NCBI RefSeq assembly: GCF_018130695.1
Contig: NZ_JAFCJX010000001.1
Span: 372,001 to 436,000 of the forward strand
Length of the DNA: 64,000 nt
From: Bradyrhizobium jicamae
Lineage (GTDB): Bacteria > Pseudomonadota > Alphaproteobacteria > Rhizobiales > Xanthobacteraceae
Direction of reading: 5' to 3'
Shown here: positions 27,448 through 36,711 of the stretch, piece by piece
How positions within the stretch are numbered: the stretch's first letter is position 1
Layout: every line of letters begins with the position of its first letter
Notes under the pieces: generated by a model
Databases searched by the model: none
The model's input: the letters and a program-made list of their open reading frames with translations, nothing else
What the model was told of the DNA's origin: nothing
Made by a program: the position numbers and the translations under genes

Positions 27448-28845
27448 CTACTCGCTCACCAGCGTCTTGATGCGCGCGATCATCTCGTCGACGGACTGCT
27501 CGGCCGGCACCTTGTCGAGCACCACGCGGATCACCGCCTTGGCCCAGACGTTCTCGTTGTTGACGGCGGTGAACTTGTAGTTCCGGCTCATCTCGTAGCC
27601 GCCGACGCCGGCGGCAAACTGGTCGCGCAGCACCTTGCGATGGCTATCCGCATCCCAGAAGGCAGACTTCTGCGCGGCGGACTTCACCGGGAACCAGCGG
27701 CCGAGCGCGCCTTCGACATAGGGCTGCAGGTTCTCGTCCTGCAGCAGGAACTGCACGAACTCCCTGGCCCGCGCCTTGTTCTTGGCCTGCTGGAAGACCA
27801 CGCCGACCACCACCGAGCTGCGCGTGCGCATCGGCGTGCCGTCTGGCTTGCTCGGCCAGCCGACCGTGCGGATCTTCTCGTCGTAGTTCTTCCTGGCTTC
27901 ATCCCGCTGCTCGGCGGTCAGCGTCGCGTTGGTGGAATCGTCCAGCCACTTGCCCGGGATCGAGATCGTCGGGTTGAACGTCATCACCGTCGTCTTGTTG
28001 TGGAAGGCGACGTTGTTGTCCGCGTCCTTCCAGCTGGTCGCGGACGACGGCACGCAACCCTTGTTGTAGAGGTCCGTATAGTCCTTCAGCGCGGCGACGA
28101 GACCCGCCTTCACCTTGGGATCGTCGAGCTTCAGCCGGCCGTTCTCGTCGACCATCACGACATTGTAGGCTTCGGTGAAGGTCAGAAAGCCGATGAAGCT
28201 GTCGGTGCTGTCGACACCCATCGGCAGGCCGATGCCGTACACCCGCTTGCCGCTGGCTTTCCGCACCGCCGGCTGCGCCTTGTCGCACCAGAACGACCAG
28301 AAGCCCTTCCAGTCCTTCGGGATGTCGCCTTCCTTCAGGTCCGCCTGCTCCAGCATGTCCTTCCAGTAGTGAAGGTGCAGCGTCGCCTGCTTGACCGGGA
28401 ATGCGTAGTAGCCCTTGGTCTTGGTCTGCTCGTTCGGCAGCACGACCGTTTCGAGCGCGCTTCGGTCGAACTGATCCTTCATGGGCGTGAGGACGGAGCC
28501 GACATCCTCGAGCTTGCCCTCGGAGGCCCATTTGCCGACGCTCTGGAAGTTGAAGGTGTCGGCATAGGCCACATCGGGCACCACGCCGGAATCGAGCGCG
28601 GCCACCGTCTTCGGAATCATGTCCTGCGTCGCGTATTGCGACAGGTCGACCTTGACCCCGGTCTTGGCCTCGAACTTCTTGATGGCTTCGAGCAGCGCGT
28701 CCTCTTCGGCCTTGTAGAAGCCCTTGTTCCACCAGACGACGAGCTTTTCCTGAGCGCTGGCGGCGCTGGGCGCCGCCAACAGGCCTGCAAGCAGCGAAGC
28801 CGCAATCGCAGTGTTTCTGAACCGCCCGATCAGGCCAATCCGCAT
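27448..28845 (-). CDS. ABC transporter substrate-binding protein (family 1), no permeases nearby
   Basis: 465 residues. Sec signal peptide from the ATG at 28845 (MRIGLIGRFRNTAIAASLLA, cut near ASAQ), with GGGAGG upstream. Mature part EKLVVWWNKGFYKAEEDALLEAIKKFEAKTGV is typical of carbohydrate-binding family 1. The gene lies downstream of a LacI-type operator and its regulator, and upstream of the DapA-like gene. No permease or ATPase gene adjoins, which is unusual; it must share a transporter coded elsewhere. Confidence 0.9.
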   Translation of the reverse strand: MRIGLIGRFRNTAIAASLLAGLLAAPSAASAQEKLVVWWNKGFYKAEEDALLEAIKKFEAKTGVKVDLSQYATQDMIPKTVAALDSGVVPDVAYADTFNFQSVGKWASEGKLEDVGSVLTPMKDQFDRSALETVVLPNEQTKTKGYYAFPVKQATLHLHYWKDMLEQADLKEGDIPKDWKGFWSFWCDKAQPAVRKASGKRVYGIGLPMGVDSTDSFIGFLTFTEAYNVVMVDENGRLKLDDPKVKAGLVAALKDYTDLYNKGCVPSSATSWKDADNNVAFHNKTTVMTFNPTISIPGKWLDDSTNATLTAEQRDEARKNYDEKIRTVGWPSKPDGTPMRTRSSVVVGVVFQQAKNKARAREFVQFLLQDENLQPYVEGALGRWFPVKSAAQKSAFWDADSHRKVLRDQFAAGVGGYEMSRNYKFTAVNNENVWAKAVIRVVLDKVPAEQSVDEMIARIKTLVSE

Positions 28846-28912
28846 CGATAATCCTCCCGTTCGGTCCACCCGCGTGGACCGCTGGCTTTCCCAGCCGTTG
28901 AAATTGCCGCTG

Positions 28913-28928
28913 ATGTAAGCGCTTACAT
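28913..28928. promoter_or_regulatory. Perfect 16-bp palindrome, probable LacI-family operator
   Basis: ATGTAAGCGCTTACAT is a perfect palindrome with the central CG typical of LacI/GalR operators. It lies 67 bp upstream of the binding-protein start and 41 bp after the stop of the LacI-type regulator gene. Confidence 0.82.
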
Positions 28929-28969
28929 AACGGGAGTCAAGAGCCAGCCCTGGGCTGGTTGGTTGGGGC

Positions 28970-30103
28970 CTATTTGGCAGGTGCGCCGGTGCTTTCGCGG
29001 ATGTGCAGAACCGGAACAATCTCCTTGGACTGGATCTGCGCCTGCCGGCCGGCGATCACGGCGAGCAGTTCACTGGCAGCCAGGATTCCGATCTGCTGGT
29101 TGTCCACCTTCATCGTCGTGAGCCTGGGAGAAAACCGCGAGGAGATCGCGAGATCGTCGAAGCCGGTGATCGAAAAGTCTCGCGGCGCGTCCAGTCCCAA
29201 TTCGCGCGCGGCCATCAGCGCGCCGAGCGCGATGTTGTCGTTGCCGCAGATGATCGCGGTCGGCCGCGCCTTGGTGCCCTGCGCCATCAGCTGCGCAAAG
29301 CTCGCCGCGCCGAACTCCAGCGTTGACGGGCCGATCAGCAAATCCTTCGCGGCGATCCGGATCCCTGCCGATGCGAGCGCGTCGCTCACTCCGCCAAGCC
29401 GCTCCCTGACACGGTCATTGGAGATCTCGGGCTGGAAGATCGCGGCAAACCGGCGATGCCCGAGCGACAGCAGATGCTCCGTGATCCGGCTGAAGGCGGC
29501 GCGATTGTCGAAGCCGATGCAGGGATGCGGCGATGTCTTGCTGTAGGAATAGGTCACCACATAGGGAATCTGTCGCGCGTCGAGCGATTCAAACAGTTCG
29601 GGCGGATGATTTTCGCCGACCACGGCGAGCGCCTCCACGCCCCTGGCGAGCATCGCGTCCGCCTGCCGCAACCCTTCATCCGGATCGTAGTTGGAACAGC
29701 CCAGAAACAGCGTAAAGCCGCCGTCGCTGAGCACGGACTGCATGCCGCTGACCTGGTGAGCGAAGATTTCGTTGTCCAATGTGGGGATGATGGCGCCTGC
29801 GATGTGCGTCCGGCGCGAGGCGAGCGCCCGTCCGGCGGCATTCGGAATCCAGTTCAGCGCGCGGGCTGCTTCCTTGACCCGCTGCCTGACCTCCTCGGAG
29901 ACCTTCTCGGGTTCATTGAAGACCCGCGAGACGGTCGCGGTCGAGACATTGGCGCGTTTCGCGACCTCGTCGAGCTTGACGCGACCGTTGCCGCCGCGCG
30001 CCCGTTTGGCTGCGGCAACCGTCCCGGTCACATCGGTCGATTGTCTCTTGTTCAATGCTTCGCCATCGTAGTGCCAGAGTCGCAGAATGCGGTCACTGGC
30101 CAC
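28970..30103 (-). CDS. LacI family transcriptional regulator
   Basis: Up to 377 residues. The HTH (KLDEVAKRANVSTATVSRVFNEPEKV) starts near residue 42, followed by the sugar-binding core. The first 40 residues have no counterpart in most family members, and the earliest start is a GTG at 30103, so the true start may be later (for example TTG near codon 17). It probably represses the downstream binding protein and aldolase from the palindrome at 28913. Confidence 0.9.
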   Translation of the reverse strand: MASDRILRLWHYDGEALNKRQSTDVTGTVAAAKRARGGNGRVKLDEVAKRANVSTATVSRVFNEPEKVSEEVRQRVKEAARALNWIPNAAGRALASRRTHIAGAIIPTLDNEIFAHQVSGMQSVLSDGGFTLFLGCSNYDPDEGLRQADAMLARGVEALAVVGENHPPELFESLDARQIPYVVTYSYSKTSPHPCIGFDNRAAFSRITEHLLSLGHRRFAAIFQPEISNDRVRERLGGVSDALASAGIRIAAKDLLIGPSTLEFGAASFAQLMAQGTKARPTAIICGNDNIALGALMAARELGLDAPRDFSITGFDDLAISSRFSPRLTTMKVDNQQIGILAASELLAVIAGRQAQIQSKEIVPVLHIRESTGAPAK

Positions 30104-30198
30104 TCAATACGCGAAGAAGCCGTCCGGAGCCAGTCGCCCCGGACCTTGATTATAGGGACGAATGAGAAGCGCGAATCGCCTTCACGCTTCCGTGCCCC

Positions 30199-30870
30199 TC
30201 AGGCGAAGGTGCAGCCCTTGGCTTCGAGCACCTTGCCGATACCAGACAATTCGAGGATGTCGCCGCCGGCCTTGAGCGCCTTCATCACGCCGGCTTCCTT
30301 GTCCTCGCGCGCGGCCGACTTGTCGCAGACCTCGGCGATGTTCTCCTTCGGTACGATCACCACGCCGTCATCGTCGGCGCTGACGATGTCGCCGGGGCGG
30401 ACCGCGATGCCGCCGATCACGATCGGCTGGTTGATGTATCCGAGCGTCTCCTTCACGGTCCCCTTCATGCACAGGCCGAGGGAGAACACGTTGAAGCCGG
30501 TGTTGCGGATCGCCGGGCCGTCACGCACGCCGGCGTCAGTGACGAGGCCCGCGAGACCCTTTGAGACGCAGGCGGTCGCCAGCACCTCGCCGAAGCCACC
30601 CTGCTCCGGATGATCGCCGGCGCTGACGATCAGCACGTCGCCGGGCTTGGCGAGCGAAATCGCCGTGATCAGCATCATGTTGTCGCCGGGGTGGCAGCTG
30701 ACCGTGAACGCCGGCCCGCAGGCGCGCATGCCCGGATAGATCGGCTTGATCCGCGACGTCAGCGCCCCGCTGCGGCCCTGCGCTTCGTGCAGCGTCGAAG
30801 GCGGATATTGCTTGATGCGCTCGACGAGCGCGGCGGCGGGCCGATCGAATGTCCTGATGACGTGAACCAT
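30199..30870 (-). CDS. RraA family protein (possible HMG/CHA-type aldolase or decarboxylase)
   Basis: 223 residues. RraA/MenG-like fold with the metal-site signature region LAGLVTDAGVRDGPAI and the substrate loop LIVSAGDHPEQGGFGEVLA. Family members include 4-carboxy-4-hydroxy-2-oxoadipate aldolase and related oxaloacetate decarboxylases, as well as the RNase E inhibitor RraA. Presence next to a DapA-type aldolase and a sugar-type binding protein favours a catabolic aldolase or decarboxylase. Same strand as the LacI gene, 95 bp upstream. Confidence 0.85.
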   Translation of the reverse strand: MVHVIRTFDRPAAALVERIKQYPPSTLHEAQGRSGALTSRIKPIYPGMRACGPAFTVSCHPGDNMMLITAISLAKPGDVLIVSAGDHPEQGGFGEVLATACVSKGLAGLVTDAGVRDGPAIRNTGFNVFSLGLCMKGTVKETLGYINQPIVIGGIAVRPGDIVSADDDGVVIVPKENIAEVCDKSAAREDKEAGVMKALKAGGDILELSGIGKVLEAKGCTFA

Positions 30871-30966
30871 GGTGCCTCCGGCGGACGTTATTGTCGTTAC
30901 ATCCCCAATAGTGGAGCGTGTCGCGCCGGAGAAATTCAGATTCTGGGATTACCGCATCGTATTTCG

Positions 30967-31941
30967 TTATGGCTCGTCCTCGGGGACTCCCAGAGGCGAC
31001 GGTGGGGCGGCGGCGGCCCCGGACGACCAATCGAACGGTCCCCAGTCCTTGACGATGATCTCGAGCAGGATCTTGTAGACCGCGAATGCGGCATCGGACA
31101 GGGCAGCGTTATCGGGGATGCCGAGCGACATCTGCTGCGACGCCGACGGCGCGTCGATCCGCCGGATGCTGAGCTCGTCCAGGTTCGGCAATACCTTTGC
31201 GATGGACAGGGGCAGCACCGAAGCCCCCATTCCGGCCGCAATCGCCGAAGACAGCGTCGATTGCGAATGGATCTCGGCGACGATGCGCGGACGCAGGCCG
31301 ACCTCGGCGCAGACGCGCTCGACCGTTTGTCGGAGGAAGGATTCGCGGTAGGGCAGCAGCAGGTCGAATTGCGCGACCTCCGCCGCCGTCGCCTCCTCTG
31401 CAGGCACCTGCCCCGCATACATGCTGCGCGGCGCGACGAGATAGAAGTGCTCCCGCATCAGCGGCTTGTAATCGAGACCGGTCACCGGACGATCGCCGTA
31501 GAGCACGGCGATGTCCATGCCGCCCTTCAGCACCATTTCGCTCAGCATGATCCCGGAACTGTCGTAGATGTGCAGCACGATGCCGGGATGGCGCTCGCGC
31601 ACCTCCTTCAGCAGCGGGGTCGCGAGCAGCGCCGCCGAGCTCAATGGCGCGAGACCGATCGTGACGTTGCCGGTCAGCCCCGATCGGTTCTCCAGAATGG
31701 TCCGCCGCGCCTCGTCGATCTGGCGCTGGATCGACTTCGCATAGCGGTAGAGGATCTGGCCCGCGTCGGTCGGCCGGACGCCCCGGGCGCTGCGGTCCAG
31801 CAGCTTGCGCTTGAAGTCCGCCTCCAGGCTCGCGATCTGCTGGCTCAGCGCGGGCTGGGCGATATTGAGCAATTTTGCAGCGCGCGAGACGCTGCCGAGA
31901 TCGACGACTTTGACGAAGGCTTCGAGGCGACGCGTATCCAA
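30967..31941 (-). CDS. LysR family transcriptional regulator
   Basis: 324 residues. N-terminal winged HTH (MDTRRLEAFVKVVDLGSVSRAAKLLNIAQPALSQQIASLE) and a periplasmic-binding-like ligand domain. It diverges from the SDR gene at 32072 across 130 bp, the usual LysR arrangement, so it likely controls the SDR-accBC-pxpBC operon. It could also act on the rraA gene downstream on its own strand. Confidence 0.92.
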   Translation of the reverse strand: MDTRRLEAFVKVVDLGSVSRAAKLLNIAQPALSQQIASLEADFKRKLLDRSARGVRPTDAGQILYRYAKSIQRQIDEARRTILENRSGLTGNVTIGLAPLSSAALLATPLLKEVRERHPGIVLHIYDSSGIMLSEMVLKGGMDIAVLYGDRPVTGLDYKPLMREHFYLVAPRSMYAGQVPAEEATAAEVAQFDLLLPYRESFLRQTVERVCAEVGLRPRIVAEIHSQSTLSSAIAAGMGASVLPLSIAKVLPNLDELSIRRIDAPSASQQMSLGIPDNAALSDAAFAVYKILLEIIVKDWGPFDWSSGAAAAPPSPLGVPEDEP

Positions 31942-32071
31942 TACGGGGTTCCCGGCAAGGACGTCCGATGGCGACAGCGATACGCTGCAGCTATGGGACC
32001 AGAACGAAATGTTCTTACCACCTGGAACCGGCCGGGCCTATAGCTAACGCTCGACAAGAGGAGCCGCAGCC

Positions 32072-32830
32072 ATGGGATTTTCGGACTATCGCACCGCATT
32101 GGTGACGGGCGCATCCTCAGGCATCGGCGCCGCGACGGTTCGCCGCTTGAGCGCGGAAGGGCTGCAGGTTCACGCGGTGGCGCGCGACGCCGACCGGCTG
32201 GCGGCATTGTCGACCGAGACCGGCTGCCGGGTCCACGCCGTCGATATCGGCGACCTCGACGCGCTGACGAAGCTTGCGACCTCGGCCGAATTCGACGTGC
32301 TCATCAACAATGCCGGCCAATCCCGGCGCGGCAACATCCTCGATACCACGCCCGAGGATGTCGACGCGCTGATCAACGTCAATCTGCGCGCCGTGCTGCA
32401 TTTGACGCGGCTGATCGTACCAGGCATGGCCCGGCGCGACCGCGGCCATATCGTCAACATCTCCTCGATCGCCGGGCATTACGCCTTCGCCGGCGGCAAC
32501 ACCGTCTATCACGCGACCAAGGCGGGCATCCATTCGCTGTCGCAGCAACTGCGCGTCGATCTCTACGGCACCCGCGTACGCGTCACCGAGATTTCGCCGG
32601 CGCGCGTGGAGACCGAAGTGTTCGGCCGGCTGCTCGGCGATCACGCCGAGGCCAAGCGCCGCTTCTTCGACGACTACGAAGCGCTGCAGCCCGAGGACAT
32701 TGCGAATTCGATCGCGTTCGCGGTCGGCTCGCCCGCACGCATGAACGTCGCCTTCATGGAGGTGCTGCCGACCCAGCAGGTCGTGGGCGGACTCAATTTC
32801 GCGCAGCGTCAGCAGAAGAGCTCGAGCTGA
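32072..32830 (+). CDS. SDR family oxidoreductase (paralog of the SDR at 44654)
   Basis: 252 residues. NAD(P) motif TGASSGIGAA, NNAGQSRRG, catalytic Ser in ISSIAGHYAF and Tyr-x3-Lys in VYHATKAG. First gene of the rightward carboxylase operon, 22 bp before accB, with a GAGGAG site near its ATG. Very similar to the SDR that opens the opposing leftward set (shared start GFSDYxTALVTGASSGIGAA). Likely oxidises or reduces an alcohol or carbonyl in the same pathway. Confidence 0.92.
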   Translation: MGFSDYRTALVTGASSGIGAATVRRLSAEGLQVHAVARDADRLAALSTETGCRVHAVDIGDLDALTKLATSAEFDVLINNAGQSRRGNILDTTPEDVDALINVNLRAVLHLTRLIVPGMARRDRGHIVNISSIAGHYAFAGGNTVYHATKAGIHSLSQQLRVDLYGTRVRVTEISPARVETEVFGRLLGDHAEAKRRFFDDYEALQPEDIANSIAFAVGSPARMNVAFMEVLPTQQVVGGLNFAQRQQKSSS

Positions 32831-32852
32831 CGCGACGCAGGGAACGATCACC

Positions 32853-33317
32853 GTGGATCTCGCCAAAATCGAACAGCTCGTTGACCTCGTCTCGCGATCC
32901 CGTATCGCGGAGCTCGAGCTCACCCAGGACGGGACCCGCGTTCGGATCGTGAAGGACGGAGCGGCGCGTGCTGATATCTCCGCGCCGCCAACAGCCCCAC
33001 GCGGTTCGGATGAGAGTCGCATCACGAGGCACGAACCGCTTCCATCGCCGGCCGAATCCAGCGTCGAGGACGCCGTCGTGCCGGCGCCGATGCACGGCGT
33101 GTTCTATCGGGCCGCGTCGCCGGACGAGCCGCCGCTGGTCGAGGTCGGCAGCCGGATCGAGGCCGAGCAGAAGATCTGCATCATCGAGGCGATGAAGACG
33201 TTCATCGACGTCGCCGCCGAGACATCCGGCGTCGTGCTTGCGATCCTGGCCGAGAATGGTGACGAGATCGAAGCCGGACAGGCGCTGTTCCGGATTGGCC
33301 CTGCGGATTCCCGCTGA
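32853..33317 (+). CDS. accB: Biotin carboxyl carrier protein (AccB-type)
   Basis: 154 residues starting at GTG with AGGGA upstream. N-terminal helix ([22 protein letters not shown]), a Pro/Ser-rich linker, and a C-terminal biotinyl domain with the attachment Lys115 in IIEAMKTF (usual form EAMKM). It overlaps the accC start by 1 bp. By context it serves a dedicated carboxylase with KipI/KipA-type partners rather than fatty-acid synthesis. Confidence 0.9.
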   Translation: MDLAKIEQLVDLVSRSRIAELELTQDGTRVRIVKDGAARADISAPPTAPRGSDESRITRHEPLPSPAESSVEDAVVPAPMHGVFYRAASPDEPPLVEVGSRIEAEQKICIIEAMKTFIDVAAETSGVVLAILAENGDEIEAGQALFRIGPADSR

Positions 33318-34672
33318 TGTTCGACACGGTCCTGATCGCCAACCGCGGCGAGATTGCGCTTCGCATCCAGCGCGCCTGCCGGGCGATGGGTCTCAAGACC
33401 GTCGCCATTCACTCCGAGGCGGACCGTGACGCGCGCTATGTCGCGCTCGCCGACCAGGCGCTCTGCATTGGACCTGCGCCGGCCAGCCGCACCTATCTCA
33501 ATGCCGCGGCGATCTTGCTCGCGGCGGAAGTCAGCGGCGCGCAGGCGATCCACCCCGGCTATGGCTTCCTGTCGGAGAGCGCTGCGTTCGCCGAGCAGAT
33601 CGCCCGCGCCGGCCTCACCTTCATCGGCCCTCCCGCCGACTGCATCCGCACCATGGGCGACAAGGTCGCAGCCAAGCGCGCCATGCGCGCGGCCGGCGTG
33701 CCCTGCGTGCCCGGACCCGACAGCGCGTTGCCCGATGATCCCGCCGAGGTCCGCGCGATCGCGCGCGAGATCGGCTATCCCGTGATCATCAAGGCCGCCG
33801 GCGGCGGCGGCGGGCGCGGCATGCGGATCGTGCGCGAGGCGCGCGAGCTCGACGATACCCTCGCGCTGACGCGTGCGGAGGCGAGCCAGGCTTTCAAGAA
33901 CCCGGCAGTCTACATCGAGAAATTCCTCGAAAAGCCCCGCCATATCGAGATCCAGGTGCTGTGCGATGCGCACGACAATCATCTCTGGCTCGGCGACCGC
34001 GACTGCTCGATGCAGCGCAGGAACCAGAAGGTCGTCGAGGAGGCCCCCGCCCCCGGCATCGATCGCGCGCTGGTCGAGCGGGTCGGGGCGAGCTGCGTCG
34101 AAGCCTGCCGACGCATCGGCTATCGCGGCGCCGGGACCTTCGAATTTCTCTATGAAGACGGCGAGTTCTTCTTCATCGAGATGAACACCCGCGTCCAGGT
34201 CGAGCATCCCGTCACCGAGATGACGACGGGGATCGATATCGTCAAGGAGCAGATCCGCATCGCGCAGGGCGACCCATTGCCGATGAAGCAGAACGACATC
34301 GTGCGCCGCGGCCACGCCGTCGAACTCCGCATCAACGCGGAAGATCCGAACAGCTTTGCGCCGTCGCCCGGCACCGTGACGCGCTGGGACGTGCCCGGCG
34401 GCATCGGCATTCGCATCGACTCCCACATCGCGGCAGGCGCCAGCGTCCCACGTCATTATGACTCGCTGATCGGCAAGCTGATCGCGCACGGCGCCACCCG
34501 CGACGAAGCGCTGGCGCGTGCACGCGTCGCCCTGTCCGAGCTGCGCACCGACGGTATCCGTACCAATGTGCCGCTGCATCAGGCCATTCTGGCCGACCCG
34601 GCGTTCTGCGAGGGCGGCTACGACATCCACCATCTCGAACACTGGATGCATGCGCGGGCGGCTCGCGCATGA
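33317..34672 (+). CDS. accC: Biotin carboxylase (AccC-type)
   Basis: 451 residues, full length. ATP-grasp enzyme that carboxylates the biotin of the carrier protein. N-terminal [17 protein letters not shown], glycine-rich loop [12 protein letters not shown], and the active-site stretch [15 protein letters not shown]. Overlaps accB by 1 bp and pxpB by 4 bp, so it is made together with the KipI/KipA subunits. No AccA/AccD carboxyltransferase is nearby. Confidence 0.93.
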   Translation: MFDTVLIANRGEIALRIQRACRAMGLKTVAIHSEADRDARYVALADQALCIGPAPASRTYLNAAAILLAAEVSGAQAIHPGYGFLSESAAFAEQIARAGLTFIGPPADCIRTMGDKVAAKRAMRAAGVPCVPGPDSALPDDPAEVRAIAREIGYPVIIKAAGGGGGRGMRIVREARELDDTLALTRAEASQAFKNPAVYIEKFLEKPRHIEIQVLCDAHDNHLWLGDRDCSMQRRNQKVVEEAPAPGIDRALVERVGASCVEACRRIGYRGAGTFEFLYEDGEFFFIEMNTRVQVEHPVTEMTTGIDIVKEQIRIAQGDPLPMKQNDIVRRGHAVELRINAEDPNSFAPSPGTVTRWDVPGGIGIRIDSHIAAGASVPRHYDSLIGKLIAHGATRDEALARARVALSELRTDGIRTNVPLHQAILADPAFCEGGYDIHHLEHWMHARAARA

Positions 34673-35331
34673 CGGCGTCGGACCGACCACGGATCAGCCT
34701 GCTCGGCACATCGGCGCTGCTGTTCGAGGCGCCCGGCGCGTTCGATCTGCCGCATCAGCGGCGCATCTGGTCGCTGGCGGCGACCGCATCGAAATGGCCG
34801 GGAATCCGCGAGGCCATTCCTGGCATCACTAATTTGATGCTGACATTTGAAACGCCGCCCCGCGAGCTCGACTCCCTGATCGCCGCGCTCAACGCCGGCT
34901 GGGATGAAGCGGACGGACTCATGATCGGTGGCCGCGAGATCAGGCTGCCGGTCATCTATGGCGGCGAGATCGGATTGTGTCTCCAGGACGTGGCCGATTA
35001 TTCCGGCCTGTCGGTCGATGACGTCGTGTCGATCCACGCCGCACCACTCTACACCGTGTTCGCGCTCGGCAGCCACCCCGGCTATTGCTATCTCGGCGGC
35101 ATGGACCCGCGCATCACCATGCCGCGGCGCCAGACGCCGCTGCAGCGCTCCGCCGGCGGCTCGGTGTCGATCGGCGGATCGCAGACCGGTGTCTCGGCCT
35201 CCCCTGGCCCCAGCGGCTGGCACGCCATCGGACATACGACCTGGACCTTCTTCGACCCATCCTGGCAGACGCCGGCCGCACTCGCGCCCGGCGACACCAT
35301 CCGCTTCGAGATCGAACGGGTGATCCGGTGA
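34669..35331 (+). CDS. pxpB: 5-oxoprolinase subunit B / KipI-type (AHS1) protein
   Basis: 220 residues, AHS1/cyclophilin-like domain: [24 protein letters not shown] [25 protein letters not shown], and [19 protein letters not shown]. In urea carboxylase the equivalent domain forms half of the carboxyltransferase; in PxpABC it is an ATP-dependent 5-oxoprolinase subunit. The ATG overlaps accC by 4 bp and the next gene by 4 bp. Paralog of the gene at 38484. Confidence 0.9.
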   Translation: MTASDRPRISLLGTSALLFEAPGAFDLPHQRRIWSLAATASKWPGIREAIPGITNLMLTFETPPRELDSLIAALNAGWDEADGLMIGGREIRLPVIYGGEIGLCLQDVADYSGLSVDDVVSIHAAPLYTVFALGSHPGYCYLGGMDPRITMPRRQTPLQRSAGGSVSIGGSQTGVSASPGPSGWHAIGHTTWTFFDPSWQTPAALAPGDTIRFEIERVIR

Positions 35332-36299
35332 TCGAAATCCTGTCCGTCACCGGCCCGGCCAGCGTCCAGGATCTCGGCCGCTTCGATCAGGTTCGGTTTG
35401 GGGTCGGCACATCGGGCGCGATGGATGACGTCGCCTTGCGCGCCGGCAACATCCTGCTCGGCAATGACGAAAACGCCGCCGGCATCGAGATTCCGATGAC
35501 GCCGTTCAAGCTCCGCTTCGGCCGCGACACGGCCTTTGCCCTCACCGGCGCCGACGTCGAGGCCGAGATCGCCGGCCGCACCATCCCGCCATGGTGGCGC
35601 ACGCAAGCCCGCGCCGGCGACGTTCTCACCCTCAAGGCAATGCCGCGTGGCGCACGCAGCTATCTCACCGTGAGCGGCGGCATCGACGTACCCATCGTGC
35701 TGGGATCGCGCAGCACGCAGTTTCGCGGCGAGTTCGGCGGTCTTCACGGACGGCCGCTGCAGGTGGGCGACATCCTGCCCTGCGCGTCATGGAGCGTCAC
35801 AATCCGCGATCTCGGAATCGAGCCGGCGGAGATCACGCTCGCGCGGTCCAGCGCAGCCGCAGACGAGACCACGGTCCGCGTCGTCATCGCCGGCGAATAC
35901 GATGGCTTCGACGCCGCCACGCAACAACTGTTCTGGCAGAGCAGTTGGAAGATCACGCCGCAGAGCAACCGTTACGGCTACCGCCTGCAGGGCCCCGAGG
36001 TGAAACCGACGGTGCCGATCGAGAAGCGCTCGCACGGCATCGTGCCCGGCGTGATCCAGATTCCGCCGAACGGTCAGCCGATCATCCAGATGCGTGATGC
36101 GCAGACCTCGGGCGGCTATCCGAAGATCGCCACCGTGATCTCGGCCGACCTCTGGCGCGTCGGCCAGGCGCGGCTCGGCAGCCGCCTGCGGTTCGAGCAA
36201 ACCAGCTACGCCGACGCCCTCGCGGCCGAAACCGAGAAGTCGGCCTATCTCGATCGCATCAGAGCCAGCGTCCGCCTTGTCGAGGAGTGTCTGACATGA
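35328..36299 (+). CDS. pxpC: 5-oxoprolinase subunit C / KipA-type (AHS2) protein
   Basis: 323 residues from a GTG overlapping the pxpB stop (GTGA). AHS2 domain with QDLGRFDQVRFGVGTSGAMD, GAGIE-like AAGIEIPMTPF, and the C-terminal RSHGIVPGVIQIPPNGQP and GGYPKIATVI stretches. Together with the AHS1 protein it makes a cyclic-amide hydrolysing or carboxyltransferase unit. A paralog is encoded at 37510 on the other strand. A longer open frame upstream runs through pxpB and is not the gene. Confidence 0.9.
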   Translation: MIEILSVTGPASVQDLGRFDQVRFGVGTSGAMDDVALRAGNILLGNDENAAGIEIPMTPFKLRFGRDTAFALTGADVEAEIAGRTIPPWWRTQARAGDVLTLKAMPRGARSYLTVSGGIDVPIVLGSRSTQFRGEFGGLHGRPLQVGDILPCASWSVTIRDLGIEPAEITLARSSAAADETTVRVVIAGEYDGFDAATQQLFWQSSWKITPQSNRYGYRLQGPEVKPTVPIEKRSHGIVPGVIQIPPNGQPIIQMRDAQTSGGYPKIATVISADLWRVGQARLGSRLRFEQTSYADALAAETEKSAYLDRIRASVRLVEECLT

Positions 36300-36709
36300 C
36301 GATAGACCTGCCCACGATCGAACGACTGGCCGGGATGCTGGAACGATCCGGCGTCGCCGCGATCGAGATCGAGGAGGCCGGACAATCGCTGAAGCTCGTC
36401 ATGGACAGGCCGATCGCAGCAGCGCCGGCGCGTGCCGCTTCGGCGTCTGCCGTCGATGATGCGTCCGTCACAGCGAAGGCTGATATCGCCGGCCATTTCC
36501 TCGCGGCCCATCCATGGCGCGCAAAGCCGTTCGTCGAACCCGGCCAGCGGATCGAGGCCGGCGCAATCATAGGCCTGGTCAAGGTCGGGCTGATCTACGC
36601 GCCCGTCGTCGCGCCCGCTGCGGGCATTGTCGATACCGTCATCGCGGAGACGGGTGCGCTGGTCGGCTACGGCTCGCCGGTCGCACGCATCCGCCCCGTC
36701 GCCGCCTGA
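36296..36709 (+). CDS. Biotinyl/lipoyl-domain-like carrier without the biotinylation motif
   Basis: 137 residues. Its N-terminal helix (LPTIERLAGMLERSGVAAIEI) parallels that of the AccB protein at 32853, and the C-terminus has the hammerhead-domain pattern FVEPGQRIEAGAIIG...VVAPAAGIVDTVIAETG. In place of EAMKM it reads GLVKVG with Lys96 and a spacer about three residues longer before APAAG. It may not be biotinylated by standard BirA, or it binds another group. ATGA overlap with pxpC; last gene of the rightward operon, 2 bp from the convergent pxpA. Confidence 0.8.
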   Translation: MTIDLPTIERLAGMLERSGVAAIEIEEAGQSLKLVMDRPIAAAPARAASASAVDDASVTAKADIAGHFLAAHPWRAKPFVEPGQRIEAGAIIGLVKVGLIYAPVVAPAAGIVDTVIAETGALVGYGSPVARIRPVAA

Positions 36710-36711
36710 CC

